From Rhodocyclaceae bacterium (lineage in GTDB: Bacteria; Pseudomonadota; Gammaproteobacteria; Burkholderiales; Rhodocyclaceae), in assembly GCA_004379165.1 (NCBI GenBank), contig NKXK01000024.1, positions 1 to 64,000 of the forward strand: a stretch of 64,000 nt of DNA, read 5' to 3'. Both the position numbers and the translations under genes were made by a program. The notes below the pieces were generated by a model that was given only the letters and a program-made list of their open reading frames with translations, made no database searches and had not been told where the DNA came from. Shown here one piece after another: positions 55,261-62,464 of this stretch (positions are counted from its first letter, which is position 1; the number at the start of each line of letters is the position of its first letter).

Positions 55261-56892
55261 ATGTCTTTGTCCCCGTCGTTCTCGCCACTCCTCCGCCACC
55301 CCGTCAGCCAGAGCCTGCTGCTTTTCCTGCTGGCCTTCCTCGTGCTCGGGCCGGGTATCGGCGAGGCGACCGGCTTCACCGGCAAGGACGAATTCTTCCT
55401 CGGCCTGCGCACGCCGATGGAGATGATCGAAGGCAATCACTGGCTGGTGCCCTTCCTCGACGGCGCACCGCGCATCCGCAAGCCGCCGCTGCTCTACTGG
55501 CTGGGTCGTGCCGGCTACGAAACCGCCGGCATTTCACTGATTACCGCCCGCGCCATCGCCGTCGCCTTTGCCGGCCTGCTCGTCGTCGCCACCGCCGGCA
55601 TCGCCCGCCGCCTGTCCGGCAAGCCGGAAACCGGCTGGCTGGCGGGCTGCATCCTGCTCGGCTGCCTCGGCCTGGCCACTGAAGGCCGGCGTTTCATGCT
55701 TGATGTACCGGTGGCGGCGCTGTCGGCAACCGCGCTGTGGGCTTTCATCCAATGGCTCGATTTTCGCCGGTTTTCCGCGTTGACCGCAGCAGCGCTGCTG
55801 CTTGCTGCCGGCTTCCTGATCAAGGGGCCCATCGTTGCGCTGGTCTGCGGTGGCGGCGTGTTGGCGATGCTGGTCTGCGGCCGGCTGCGCGTTGACGAAC
55901 TGCGTGGTCACTGGTTGGCCCTGCTCGGCCACGGGCTGCTCGCCGCCGCTATCGCCCTGCCCTGGTTCTTCGTCGTCCGTCTGCTTTACCCGGAAGCCGC
56001 CGAGCTGATGCTCGCCGACGAACTCGAGTCACGGCAATTCTTCAGCCTGTCGCCGAACATCCTCCTCGGCCTGCTCAACATCGCCCTGCCCTGGGTTTTC
56101 GTCTTCCTTGCTGCTGCCTGGCGCGCCCGAATCCAACACGGCCTGCCGCGCATTGCGCTACTCTGGTTCCTGCTCACCTTCATTCCCTTTTTCTTCATCA
56201 AGAGCTTCGACCGCTATCTGATCGGTTCGCTGCCAGCCCTCGCCATCCTGATCGCCGTCACCCTGCCGCAACTGCAGGCACGCTGGCCCTTCCGCCTCGG
56301 CGCAACACTGGCCGTGCTCTTTGCCGGCGCACTCGCCGCCTTCACTTTCTGGTTCGGCCTCGGCGGCTGGTACTGGCTGCCGCTGCCAGCCGCCTACCTG
56401 CTCTGGGCCTGGTGGTCACCACGCGCCACCGGGCATCTGCTGGCAGCGCCGATGCTGCTATGGATGACGCTGATGAGTGCCGTCTTCCCGGCCATCGGCG
56501 TCAATGCCGTACCGGCCAGTGTCGTCGAGCTCGGCCACGAAAAGCCGGTGGCGATGTTCGACGGTCCGCAACCAGCCATGCTGCCCATCCTCAGCGGCCA
56601 GACGCACCGCCATTACGGCAAGCTGGACCGCTTCGACCTTGAGGAAATCGCCGTCACCGGCACGCCTGTTTTCGTCGAGGACAAGGATCTCGACAAATTC
56701 CACGCCACCGTCGACGGCAACAGCTTCCGCGCCAGCGAGCTCGGCCGTTACCAGACGCTGGCCTCGCATGGCTCGGGCCTGCGCTTTGCCCGCGTCGGCG
56801 CCACCAAGGCCGACTGGCAGGCCGCATTTGCCACCCGCGACCTGAAGCCGATCATGACCACCGTGTTCTGGTTCGGAATCAGCAAGCCGTGA
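55261..56892 (+). CDS. GT39/ArnT-like membrane glycosyltransferase
   Basis: A 543-residue inner-membrane protein with about 12 helices, of the dolichyl/undecaprenyl-phosphate-sugar transferase fold. After the first helix comes the acidic loop GKDEFFLGLRTPMEM (DE motif), then PRIRKPPLLYWLGR, as in ArnT. A periplasmic tail of about 130 residues follows residue 410. Its end overlaps the sialidase-like gene by four bases. Acceptor and sugar are unknown; lipid A or a surface glycan is plausible. Repeat copy 15 encodes FSALTAAAL in a membrane helix. Confidence 0.82.
   Translation: MSLSPSFSPLLRHPVSQSLLLFLLAFLVLGPGIGEATGFTGKDEFFLGLRTPMEMIEGNHWLVPFLDGAPRIRKPPLLYWLGRAGYETAGISLITARAIAVAFAGLLVVATAGIARRLSGKPETGWLAGCILLGCLGLATEGRRFMLDVPVAALSATALWAFIQWLDFRRFSALTAAALLLAAGFLIKGPIVALVCGGGVLAMLVCGRLRVDELRGHWLALLGHGLLAAAIALPWFFVVRLLYPEAAELMLADELESRQFFSLSPNILLGLLNIALPWVFVFLAAAWRARIQHGLPRIALLWFLLTFIPFFFIKSFDRYLIGSLPALAILIAVTLPQLQARWPFRLGATLAVLFAGALAAFTFWFGLGGWYWLPLPAAYLLWAWWSPRATGHLLAAPMLLWMTLMSAVFPAIGVNAVPASVVELGHEKPVAMFDGPQPAMLPILSGQTHRHYGKLDRFDLEEIAVTGTPVFVEDKDLDKFHATVDGNSFRASELGRYQTLASHGSGLRFARVGATKADWQAAFATRDLKPIMTTVFWFGISKP
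55759..55792 (+). repeat. 34-bp uptake-like repeat, copy 15
   Basis: Block GATTTTCGCCGGTTTTCCGC, core GTTGACCGCAGCAG. Sense inside the GT39 gene, read as ALTAA. Confidence 0.78.
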
Positions 56893-58022
56893 TTGCACCG
56901 TCGCTGCAAATCATCCGCCGCGCCAGCCTGGCGCTGTTCGCGGCTGCGCTGGCCGCGGCTGTCTGGCGTGCCCCGAACCCGTCGGCGCCGGCCTTCGTGG
57001 CGCCGGCCGCCCTCAGCCAATCGGCACTGCCCGCTTACTTCACCGCCGCCATGCTGCCGCAGGTCGCCGCTTCGGCCCACGCCGCGACGCTGGCCGAACT
57101 GCCTGACGGCCGCATCGCTGCCGCCTGGTTCGCCGGCAGCCGCGAGGGTGCGGACGACGTCGCCGTCTGGTTCACCAAACTCGACCGCAAGGGCTGGCAG
57201 GAACCAAGCCCGATCGCCACCCGCGAATCGACGGCCGGCGCCCTCTTTGCCCGTATCCGCAAACTCGGCAACCCCCTGCTCTACAGCGACGGCCAGCGCC
57301 TGCACCTGTGGTTCGTCAGCGTCGCCGTCGGCGGCTGGGCGGGCAGCTCGATCAACCATACCATTTCGCACGATGGCGGCGACACCTGGTCCTGGCCGAC
57401 CAAGCTGCAGACCTCGCCCTTCGCCAACATCAGCACACTGGTGCGCACGCCGCCGCTGCCGCTGGCCGATGGCGGCCTCGGCCTGCCGGTGTATCACGAG
57501 TTTATTGCCAAGTACGGGGAATGGCTGCGCCTTTCGCCTGACGGCAAAATCGTCGACAAAGCGCGCATGGTGCATCCGGTACGCACGCTGCAACCGGCGG
57601 TGGTGGTGCAGGACAGCCAGCGGGCGCTGGCGCTGCTGCGCGATGCCGGTCCCTTCCCCGGTTACGTGCGTGTCGCCGCCACCGCCGACGGCGGCCAGCA
57701 CTGGCAGGCCGGCGAAGCGCTGCCGGTCCGTAATCCGAATTCATCAGTCGCACTGATCCGCCTCGCCAGCGGCCGCCTGCTTCTCGCCGGCAACCCGGAA
57801 AACAGCCGCGAGGCCATGCTGCTTTGGGTTTCTGCCGACGAGGGTAAGACCTGGCAGCCCAGCCGCACCGTCGAAACCGCGCCGGACGGCGGCGCCGAGT
57901 TTTCCTACCCGGCCCTGCTGCTCGGCCGCGATGGCCGTATCCACCTCGCCTACACCTGGCGGCGGCAGGGCATCAAGTACGCCACTTTCAGCGAAGCCTG
58001 GCTGGATGGAGCCGCGCCATGA
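56889..58022 (+). CDS. Sialidase-like (BNR/Asp-box beta-propeller) protein
   Basis: A 377-residue probable exo-sialidase-fold protein with an N-terminal membrane anchor or signal (residues about 9-27, ASLALFAAALAAAVW). Repeating Asp-boxes are visible (SHDGGDTWSW; TADGGQHWQAG; SADEGKTWQPS), as is a SREGADDVAVWF stretch near the start. Start is GTG at 56889, overlapping the previous stop (GTGA). True sialidase activity is not assured, since many such propellers act on other sugars. The overlap with a GT39 gene suggests joint action on a surface glycan. Confidence 0.78.
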   Translation: MIAPSLQIIRRASLALFAAALAAAVWRAPNPSAPAFVAPAALSQSALPAYFTAAMLPQVAASAHAATLAELPDGRIAAAWFAGSREGADDVAVWFTKLDRKGWQEPSPIATRESTAGALFARIRKLGNPLLYSDGQRLHLWFVSVAVGGWAGSSINHTISHDGGDTWSWPTKLQTSPFANISTLVRTPPLPLADGGLGLPVYHEFIAKYGEWLRLSPDGKIVDKARMVHPVRTLQPAVVVQDSQRALALLRDAGPFPGYVRVAATADGGQHWQAGEALPVRNPNSSVALIRLASGRLLLAGNPENSREAMLLWVSADEGKTWQPSRTVETAPDGGAEFSYPALLLGRDGRIHLAYTWRRQGIKYATFSEAWLDGAAP

Positions 58023-58564
58023 TGATGAGCGCCGTCACCGCCTACGGCCTGCTGGCGCACGCCCTGATTTTCGGGGCGCTGTTCGCGCTGCTGCCGATGG
58101 GCCCGCTACGCCATCGCGCCGCCCTCGGTGCCACAGCACTCGCATTGGTCGCCGGCATCGCGCCGTCGATGCATGGCGTTTTCGGGACGCCATCGCTGAC
58201 CCTGCTGCAACTGGCGATCCTCGCCCATGCCGGCCGGCCGTCGCCGTTCAATGTGCGGATCGCCTGCGGTCTACTCGGATTTTCGGCGATTTTCTATACC
58301 GCCACGCTCGGGCTCGGGCCGATCGACCCCTATGCGCCGGGCTATCAACCGCTGCCGATGCTGGCCATGCTGGCGGCGCTGGGCCTGTTGCTCTGGTGGC
58401 GAGGCCAGTACGCCTGGCTGATCATCCTCGCCATCGACCTCGCCGGCTACGCCAGCGGGCTGCTCGCCAATCTCTGGGATGCCCTGATCGATCCGCTGCT
58501 GGTCCTGTTGGCGTTGATCGTTGCCGCCGACCACGGCATCAAGCGCTTGCGCCGGCGCGCCTAG
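58019..58564 (+). CDS. Polytopic membrane protein of the GT39/sialidase operon
   Basis: A 181-residue protein with about six membrane helices and a short RRRA tail. I recognise no family with certainty. It starts with three Met codons at 58019, overlapping the sialidase-like gene by four bases, so it should be made with the two genes before it. Its stop codon interlocks with that of the convergent response regulator (CTAG). Confidence 0.65.
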   Translation: MMMSAVTAYGLLAHALIFGALFALLPMGPLRHRAALGATALALVAGIAPSMHGVFGTPSLTLLQLAILAHAGRPSPFNVRIACGLLGFSAIFYTATLGLGPIDPYAPGYQPLPMLAMLAALGLLLWWRGQYAWLIILAIDLAGYASGLLANLWDALIDPLLVLLALIVAADHGIKRLRRRA

Positions 58565-59370
58565 CGCTGCAGCGCGTCGCTGATCAGACGACGGATGCTG
58601 CCGGCCTCGAACGGCTTGTCGCAAATGGCTGAAACACCCGCCCGCTCGACGGCGGCCAGCCGGCCGATGTTCTGTTCGCTGGTCACCATCAGGATCGGCA
58701 CGTTGGCCTGCCAGCTCTGGGTACGGATGTACTCGGTCAGTTCGCGGCCATCCATTTCCGGCATGTTGTAGTCGGTAATCACCAGATCGACCATCGCCTC
58801 CTGCAGGGCCGTCACTGCCTCACGGCCATTGACTGCCTCGATGATCTTGTCGATGCCCAATTCTTCGAGCAGCCGGCGCAGATGGCGGCGCGAGGCGAGG
58901 CTATCTTCCACCAGCAGCACGCGCAGACCTTCGATTTCGCCGGCATCAAGATCCTCCGGCGGATTGAGATAATCAGCGGCCGCATAAAGTGCGCGTGACA
59001 GCTGCTGCTCGGTAAAGGGTTTGGCGACGATGCTGCAGGCGCCGGACTGGCGGACCGTTTCCAGCATCTGCGGCCGTGTCTCGCTGGAGACGAGGATGAA
59101 GGGCATGGTCTCCAGCGCTGCATCGGCACGCATCGCAGCGACCAGATCCGTGCCCTGGCCGTCGGGCAGGTACAGGCTGCTGATCACCACCCGGCCGGGC
59201 ACATCGGTCTGCAGCGCCTGCCGTGCCGCGGCCAGGGAATCCACGATCTCGATGCGCCTGACGCCCTGATGCGAAAGCATGCGCTGGATAAGATGAGCCT
59301 GCATCTGCGAGGGCTCGACAACGAGCACCGCGAGATCGACGAGAGAGGTGGTCAGCGACATTACGGTCAT
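58561..59370 (-). CDS. Double-receiver response regulator, first domain degenerate
   Basis: A 269-residue protein of two receiver domains in tandem without output domain. The second (about 148-265) is complete: VLLVEDS, phosphoacceptor Asp in LVITDYNMPEMDG, MVTSEQ, CDKPFE. The first (about 12-130) has Ser where the Asp should be (RVVISSLYLPDGQG) but keeps IVAKPFTE, so it probably binds partners rather than phosphate. Start at 59370 or the in-frame ATG at 59361. No kinase adjoins; a chemotaxis-like or adaptor role is possible. Confidence 0.88.
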   Translation of the reverse strand: MTVMSLTTSLVDLAVLVVEPSQMQAHLIQRMLSHQGVRRIEIVDSLAAARQALQTDVPGRVVISSLYLPDGQGTDLVAAMRADAALETMPFILVSSETRPQMLETVRQSGACSIVAKPFTEQQLSRALYAAADYLNPPEDLDAGEIEGLRVLLVEDSLASRRHLRRLLEELGIDKIIEAVNGREAVTALQEAMVDLVITDYNMPEMDGRELTEYIRTQSWQANVPILMVTSEQNIGRLAAVERAGVSAICDKPFEAGSIRRLISDALQR

Positions 59371-59400
59371 CCGCCAAAAAGAATGACCTCACTATAGCAG

Positions 59401-59424
59401 CGGGCAGCCCCGAAAGGCTGCCCG
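59401..59424 (-). terminator. Hairpin after the flavodoxin-family gene
   Basis: CGGGCAGCC, 6-base loop, GGCTGCCCG: nine perfect pairs ten bases past the stop codon. There is no T-run, so it may be a weak terminator or an mRNA 3' end. Confidence 0.5.
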
Positions 59425-59434
59425 ACCGGATCAC

Positions 59435-59989
59435 TCAGCCACGCAGGCGGGCAGCAATCTCGGCAACGCGCTGGCCGTAGCGCTTCGCCGTTTCGAGGTC
59501 GCCGGCAGGAATTTCGTCGACGCTGGCATCGGCCGGCGAACGGACGAGCAGGCCGACCGAGCCGCCGAGGTGGTTCACATCGGCATGGGTCGCTGCCTTC
59601 GAATTGGCCGGCAGCATGCCGAGGCTGACCCAGAGTCCGCCGTGCTGGGAAGCCAGCGTCTGCAGCTGGATCAGCGTCGCACCCTTGTCGCCGACCGGGC
59701 TGGCGCTATTGGTAAAGCCGCCGAAAACCTTGTCCTGCCAGGCACGGGAGAACCAGGCCTTGGACGACGCATCAGCAAACTTCTTGAACTGCCAGCTCGG
59801 GCCACCCATGTAGGTAGGCGTGCCGAAGATGATGGCATCGGCGGCAGCCAGCTGTTCCCAGGCGGCTTCCGGCAGATTGCCCTCGGCATCGATAGCCAGC
59901 AGCTCGGCCCCGGCGCCTTCGGCGACGACTTCAGCAATGCGCCTGGTGTGGCCGTAGCCGGAGTGATAAACGACAATGGTCTTGCTCAT
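59435..59989 (-). CDS. Flavodoxin-family NAD(P)H:quinone/FMN oxidoreductase (WrbA-like)
   Basis: A 184-residue flavoprotein: the FMN phosphate loop is VVYHSGYGHTRRIAEVVAEG, followed by DAIIFGTPTYMGGPSWQFK and GGFTNSASPVGDKGATLIQL, as in WrbA-like quinone reductases that give two-electron reduction. It lies 32 bases after the pirin gene on the same strand, and both are likely controlled by the divergent LysR regulator, a known grouping for quinone or electrophile stress. Confidence 0.86.
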   Translation of the reverse strand: MSKTIVVYHSGYGHTRRIAEVVAEGAGAELLAIDAEGNLPEAAWEQLAAADAIIFGTPTYMGGPSWQFKKFADASSKAWFSRAWQDKVFGGFTNSASPVGDKGATLIQLQTLASQHGGLWVSLGMLPANSKAATHADVNHLGGSVGLLVRSPADASVDEIPAGDLETAKRYGQRVAEIAARLRG

Positions 59990-60021
59990 GGATTTCTCCT
60001 GTTGTGGTCTTGGGGTGGTGG

Positions 60022-60729
60022 TCAGTTGTTCGGCGGCAGGTCGAAGAGCAGGAATTCTGCATTCTCGCCGGCCAGAAAATTCAAGTCGGCTTCATCGGCA
60101 ATCTTGGCGCCATCGCCGGCGCGCAGTCTTTTCGCGTTAATTTCAAGTTCACCGCAGATGACCTGCACATAGGCCAGGCGACCGGGCACCAGGGTGTAAT
60201 CAATCTGCTCGCCGGCGTTCAGCCGCGTCGCCCAGAGTCGCGCGTCCTGACCGATGGTCGTGCTGCCCTCGGCGCCGTCCGGCGAAGCCACCAGCCGCCA
60301 GCGGCCATACATCTCTTCCATCGGCAGCGCCTGCTGCTCGTAACTCGCCTTGCCACCGGGGACTGCCGGCTGAATCCAGATCTGCAGCAAATGAGTTTCT
60401 TCCTCTGCCGATGGATTGAGCTCGCTGTGCATGATTCCCTTGCCGGCGCTCATGCGCTGGACTTCGCCACGGCGGATGACGCCGCCGTTGCCCAGACTGT
60501 CCTTGTGCGCCAGCGCGCCGGAGAGAATGTAGGTGACGATCTCCATGTCGCGGTGACCGTGCATGCCGAAGCCGGCGCCGGGCGCCACACGATCCTCGTT
60601 GATGACGCGCAGCACGCCCCAACCCATTTCGTCGGGGTCGTAATATTCGGCGAAGGAAAAACTGTGCCGGGCCTGCAGCCAGCCGTGGTCGGCGTAACCG
60701 CGTTCAGCAGCGGGGCGAAGCTGGATCAT
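60022..60729 (-). CDS. Pirin family bicupin protein
   Basis: A 235-residue pirin/YhaK-type protein: HSFSFAEYYDPDEMGWGVLR, the metal-binding GFGMHGHRDMEIVTYILSGA (His-x-His plus Glu), and GKGIMHSELNPS with a further His. Members act as quercetin dioxygenases or redox sensors. It is divergent from a LysR regulator over 104 bases and upstream of a WrbA-like gene. Repeat copy 16 lies antisense in the second cupin domain. Confidence 0.92.
   Translation of the reverse strand: MIQLRPAAERGYADHGWLQARHSFSFAEYYDPDEMGWGVLRVINEDRVAPGAGFGMHGHRDMEIVTYILSGALAHKDSLGNGGVIRRGEVQRMSAGKGIMHSELNPSAEEETHLLQIWIQPAVPGGKASYEQQALPMEEMYGRWRLVASPDGAEGSTTIGQDARLWATRLNAGEQIDYTLVPGRLAYVQVICGELEINAKRLRAGDGAKIADEADLNFLAGENAEFLLFDLPPNN
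60127..60160 (+). repeat. 34-bp uptake-like repeat, copy 16 (weaker)
   Basis: Block TCTTTTCGCGTTAATTTCAA, core GTTCACCGCAGATG. Antisense inside the pirin gene. Confidence 0.5.
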
Positions 60730-60786
60730 GGCAATTCCTTGTGAATGATTGATATAGCTTTTTCGCCATGTTAGGCGTAGAGTTCA

Positions 60787-60811
60787 TCCAGAAAAAGCGA
60801 ATTATTCTGGA
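60787..60811. promoter_or_regulatory. Probable LysR operator
   Basis: TCCAGAA, 11 bases, TTCTGGA is a perfect interrupted palindrome with LysR-type spacing, 23 bases before the LysR start and 58 bases from the pirin start. Confidence 0.65.
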
Positions 60812-60833
60812 CAAATCATTCAATTTTATTCAC

Positions 60834-61742
60834 ATGAGAATTTCGCTCGAACTACTGCAAATTCTTGATGCCATCGACCGCCACGGCAGCTTCACGGCAG
60901 CCGCCGCCGCCCTGCATCGTGTGCCATCAGCCCTGTCGCACGCCGTCAGCAAACTGGAGGACGACCTCGACCTGCGGTTGTTCGACCGCCAGGGTCGCAA
61001 GGCAACGCTCAACGAAGCCGGTCGCACGCTGCTCGACGACGGCCGGCAACTGCTCCGCGCCGCCGGTGAGCTTGAACGCCGCGTCCAGCGTATCGCTAAA
61101 GGCTGGGAGGCCGAATTGCGCATTGCCGTCGATGCCATCATCCCCATCGAACGCCTTTTTCCGCTGCTCGAACGCTTCTACGCCACTGCCTGCAGCACCC
61201 GCATCCGGCTGGCGGCCGAAGTGCTGGGCGGCAGCTGGGATGCGCTGGCCACCGGCCGCGCCGACCTGGTCATCGGCGCTCCCGGCGACATGCCGGCACG
61301 CAGCGGCATCAGCAGCCGCAAGATCGGACGCAGCCAGCTGGTTTTCGTGGTTGCGCCCAACCACCCGCTGGCGGCACACCCCGGCCCGATCCCGGCAAGC
61401 GAACTACATCGCCATCGCGCCGTCGTCATCGCCGACACCTCGCAAGAACTCACCGCCCGCACCATCGGCCTGCTCGACGGCCAAGACAGCCTGCGCGTAC
61501 CCGACATGCAGAGCAAGGCAAAAGCCCAGATCGCCAGCCTTGGCATCGGCTCGCTGCCGCACTGGCTGGCCGACCCGGAAATCGCCGCCGGCCGGCTGCT
61601 GCCGCTGGAACTGGCCGAACCCCGGCCGGCGCTGGATCTCTCCATCGCCTGGCGCAACCGGCAGGTTGGCAAGGGGCTGGCGTGGTTCCTTGAGGCGCTG
61701 GCCGACCCGGCAGTCATCGCGACCGTGACCCGCGGCATCTGA
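60834..61742 (+). CDS. LysR family transcriptional regulator
   Basis: A 302-residue regulator. The winged helix-turn-helix is at residues 3-60 (LQILDAIDRHGSFTAAAAAL, SALSHAVSKLEDDLDLRLF, DRQGRKATLNEAG). The effector domain follows from about residue 90. The ATG at 60834 gives the normal LysR N-terminus, and the longer frame upstream would read through the operator. It probably controls itself and the divergent pirin/WrbA-like pair. The inducer is unknown. Confidence 0.93.
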   Translation: MRISLELLQILDAIDRHGSFTAAAAALHRVPSALSHAVSKLEDDLDLRLFDRQGRKATLNEAGRTLLDDGRQLLRAAGELERRVQRIAKGWEAELRIAVDAIIPIERLFPLLERFYATACSTRIRLAAEVLGGSWDALATGRADLVIGAPGDMPARSGISSRKIGRSQLVFVVAPNHPLAAHPGPIPASELHRHRAVVIADTSQELTARTIGLLDGQDSLRVPDMQSKAKAQIASLGIGSLPHWLADPEIAAGRLLPLELAEPRPALDLSIAWRNRQVGKGLAWFLEALADPAVIATVTRGI

Positions 61743-61770
61743 GATCGACCGGGAAGCACGGCGAAAGTCC

Positions 61771-61804
61771 GATTTTCAGCATTGTTTCGGGTTGACCGAA
61801 GCCG
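61771..61804 (+). repeat. 34-bp uptake-like repeat, copy 17
   Basis: Block GATTTTCAGCATTGTTTCGG, core GTTGACCGAAGCCG. Intergenic between the convergent ends of the LysR and ParA-like genes. Confidence 0.72.
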
Positions 61805-61819
61805 CCACGCGACGCGGCC

Positions 61820-62464
61820 TCAGTCGCCGACCAGCGGGCCGCCGCCCTCAACCCAGTCGATGATCGCCTGCCACTGCTCGATGTCCCGCTCGGCGCGCGA
61901 GGGCGGCAGGTCGAAAAGTGTCATCCCCGCCGCCGTCGCCTGGACATAGACCTGCGTATCGCGCAGGTAGGCCAGCACCGGCAAGTCGAAGGTGGCGAAA
62001 AAGCGCTCCAGCTCACCAGCAGCACGGGTTCGGGCGTCAACGCGCATGCCGATCACCGCGACGTCGGCCCTGCCTTTGCGCACCGCCTTTTCTTCGAGCA
62101 AGGCTTCGAGAAATTGCCGCGTCGCCAGCATGTCGAATAAGGACGGCTGCACTGGCACAATCACTCGCGACGACAGTTTGAGTACTTTGTCCAGCATCTT
62201 GCCGTGCAGGCCGGCCGGCGTGTCGAGTACAACATGCGACGTGCCTTTCGGTGGACGCAGGATGCTGTCCGGGCCGATGTCCCAGGTGTCGATGGTCGGC
62301 AGCTCGAAGGGCCGCAGTTTCAGCCATTCGCGGGAAGACTGCTGGCGGTCGATATCGCCGAGCATGACGTCGCGCCCGCGCTGGGCGAAGTAACCGGCAA
62401 GGTTGGTCGCCAGCGTGCTTTTGCCGGAGCCGCCCTTGGGATTGGCAACAAGGAAGGCTTTCAT
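61820..62464 (-). CDS. ParA/MinD-like ATPase, orphan
   Basis: A 214-residue P-loop ATPase: deviant Walker A NPKGGSGKSTLATNLAGY, Walker A' region DIDRQQSSREWL, and VVLDTPAGLHG. There is no partner ParB or MinE gene and it is not at a plasmid locus. Single ParA-like proteins of this kind position cellular cargo such as chemosensory arrays. Its start overlaps the end of the TAXI receptor gene by four bases, so the two are translationally coupled. Confidence 0.87.
   Translation of the reverse strand: MKAFLVANPKGGSGKSTLATNLAGYFAQRGRDVMLGDIDRQQSSREWLKLRPFELPTIDTWDIGPDSILRPPKGTSHVVLDTPAGLHGKMLDKVLKLSSRVIVPVQPSLFDMLATRQFLEALLEEKAVRKGRADVAVIGMRVDARTRAAGELERFFATFDLPVLAYLRDTQVYVQATAAGMTLFDLPPSRAERDIEQWQAIIDWVEGGGPLVGD

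Noticed and set aside
58270..58310. GATTTTCGGCGATTTTCTA followed by TACCGCCACG in the membrane protein gene
   Set aside because: The block is similar but the core does not match GTYnACCG.
1296..61804. Repeat family as integron attC, dif-like or CRISPR repeats
   Set aside because: The core GTTnACC does not fit the attC core GTTRRRY, the unit is not an imperfect palindrome of two arms, and copies are kilobases apart with no regular spacers.
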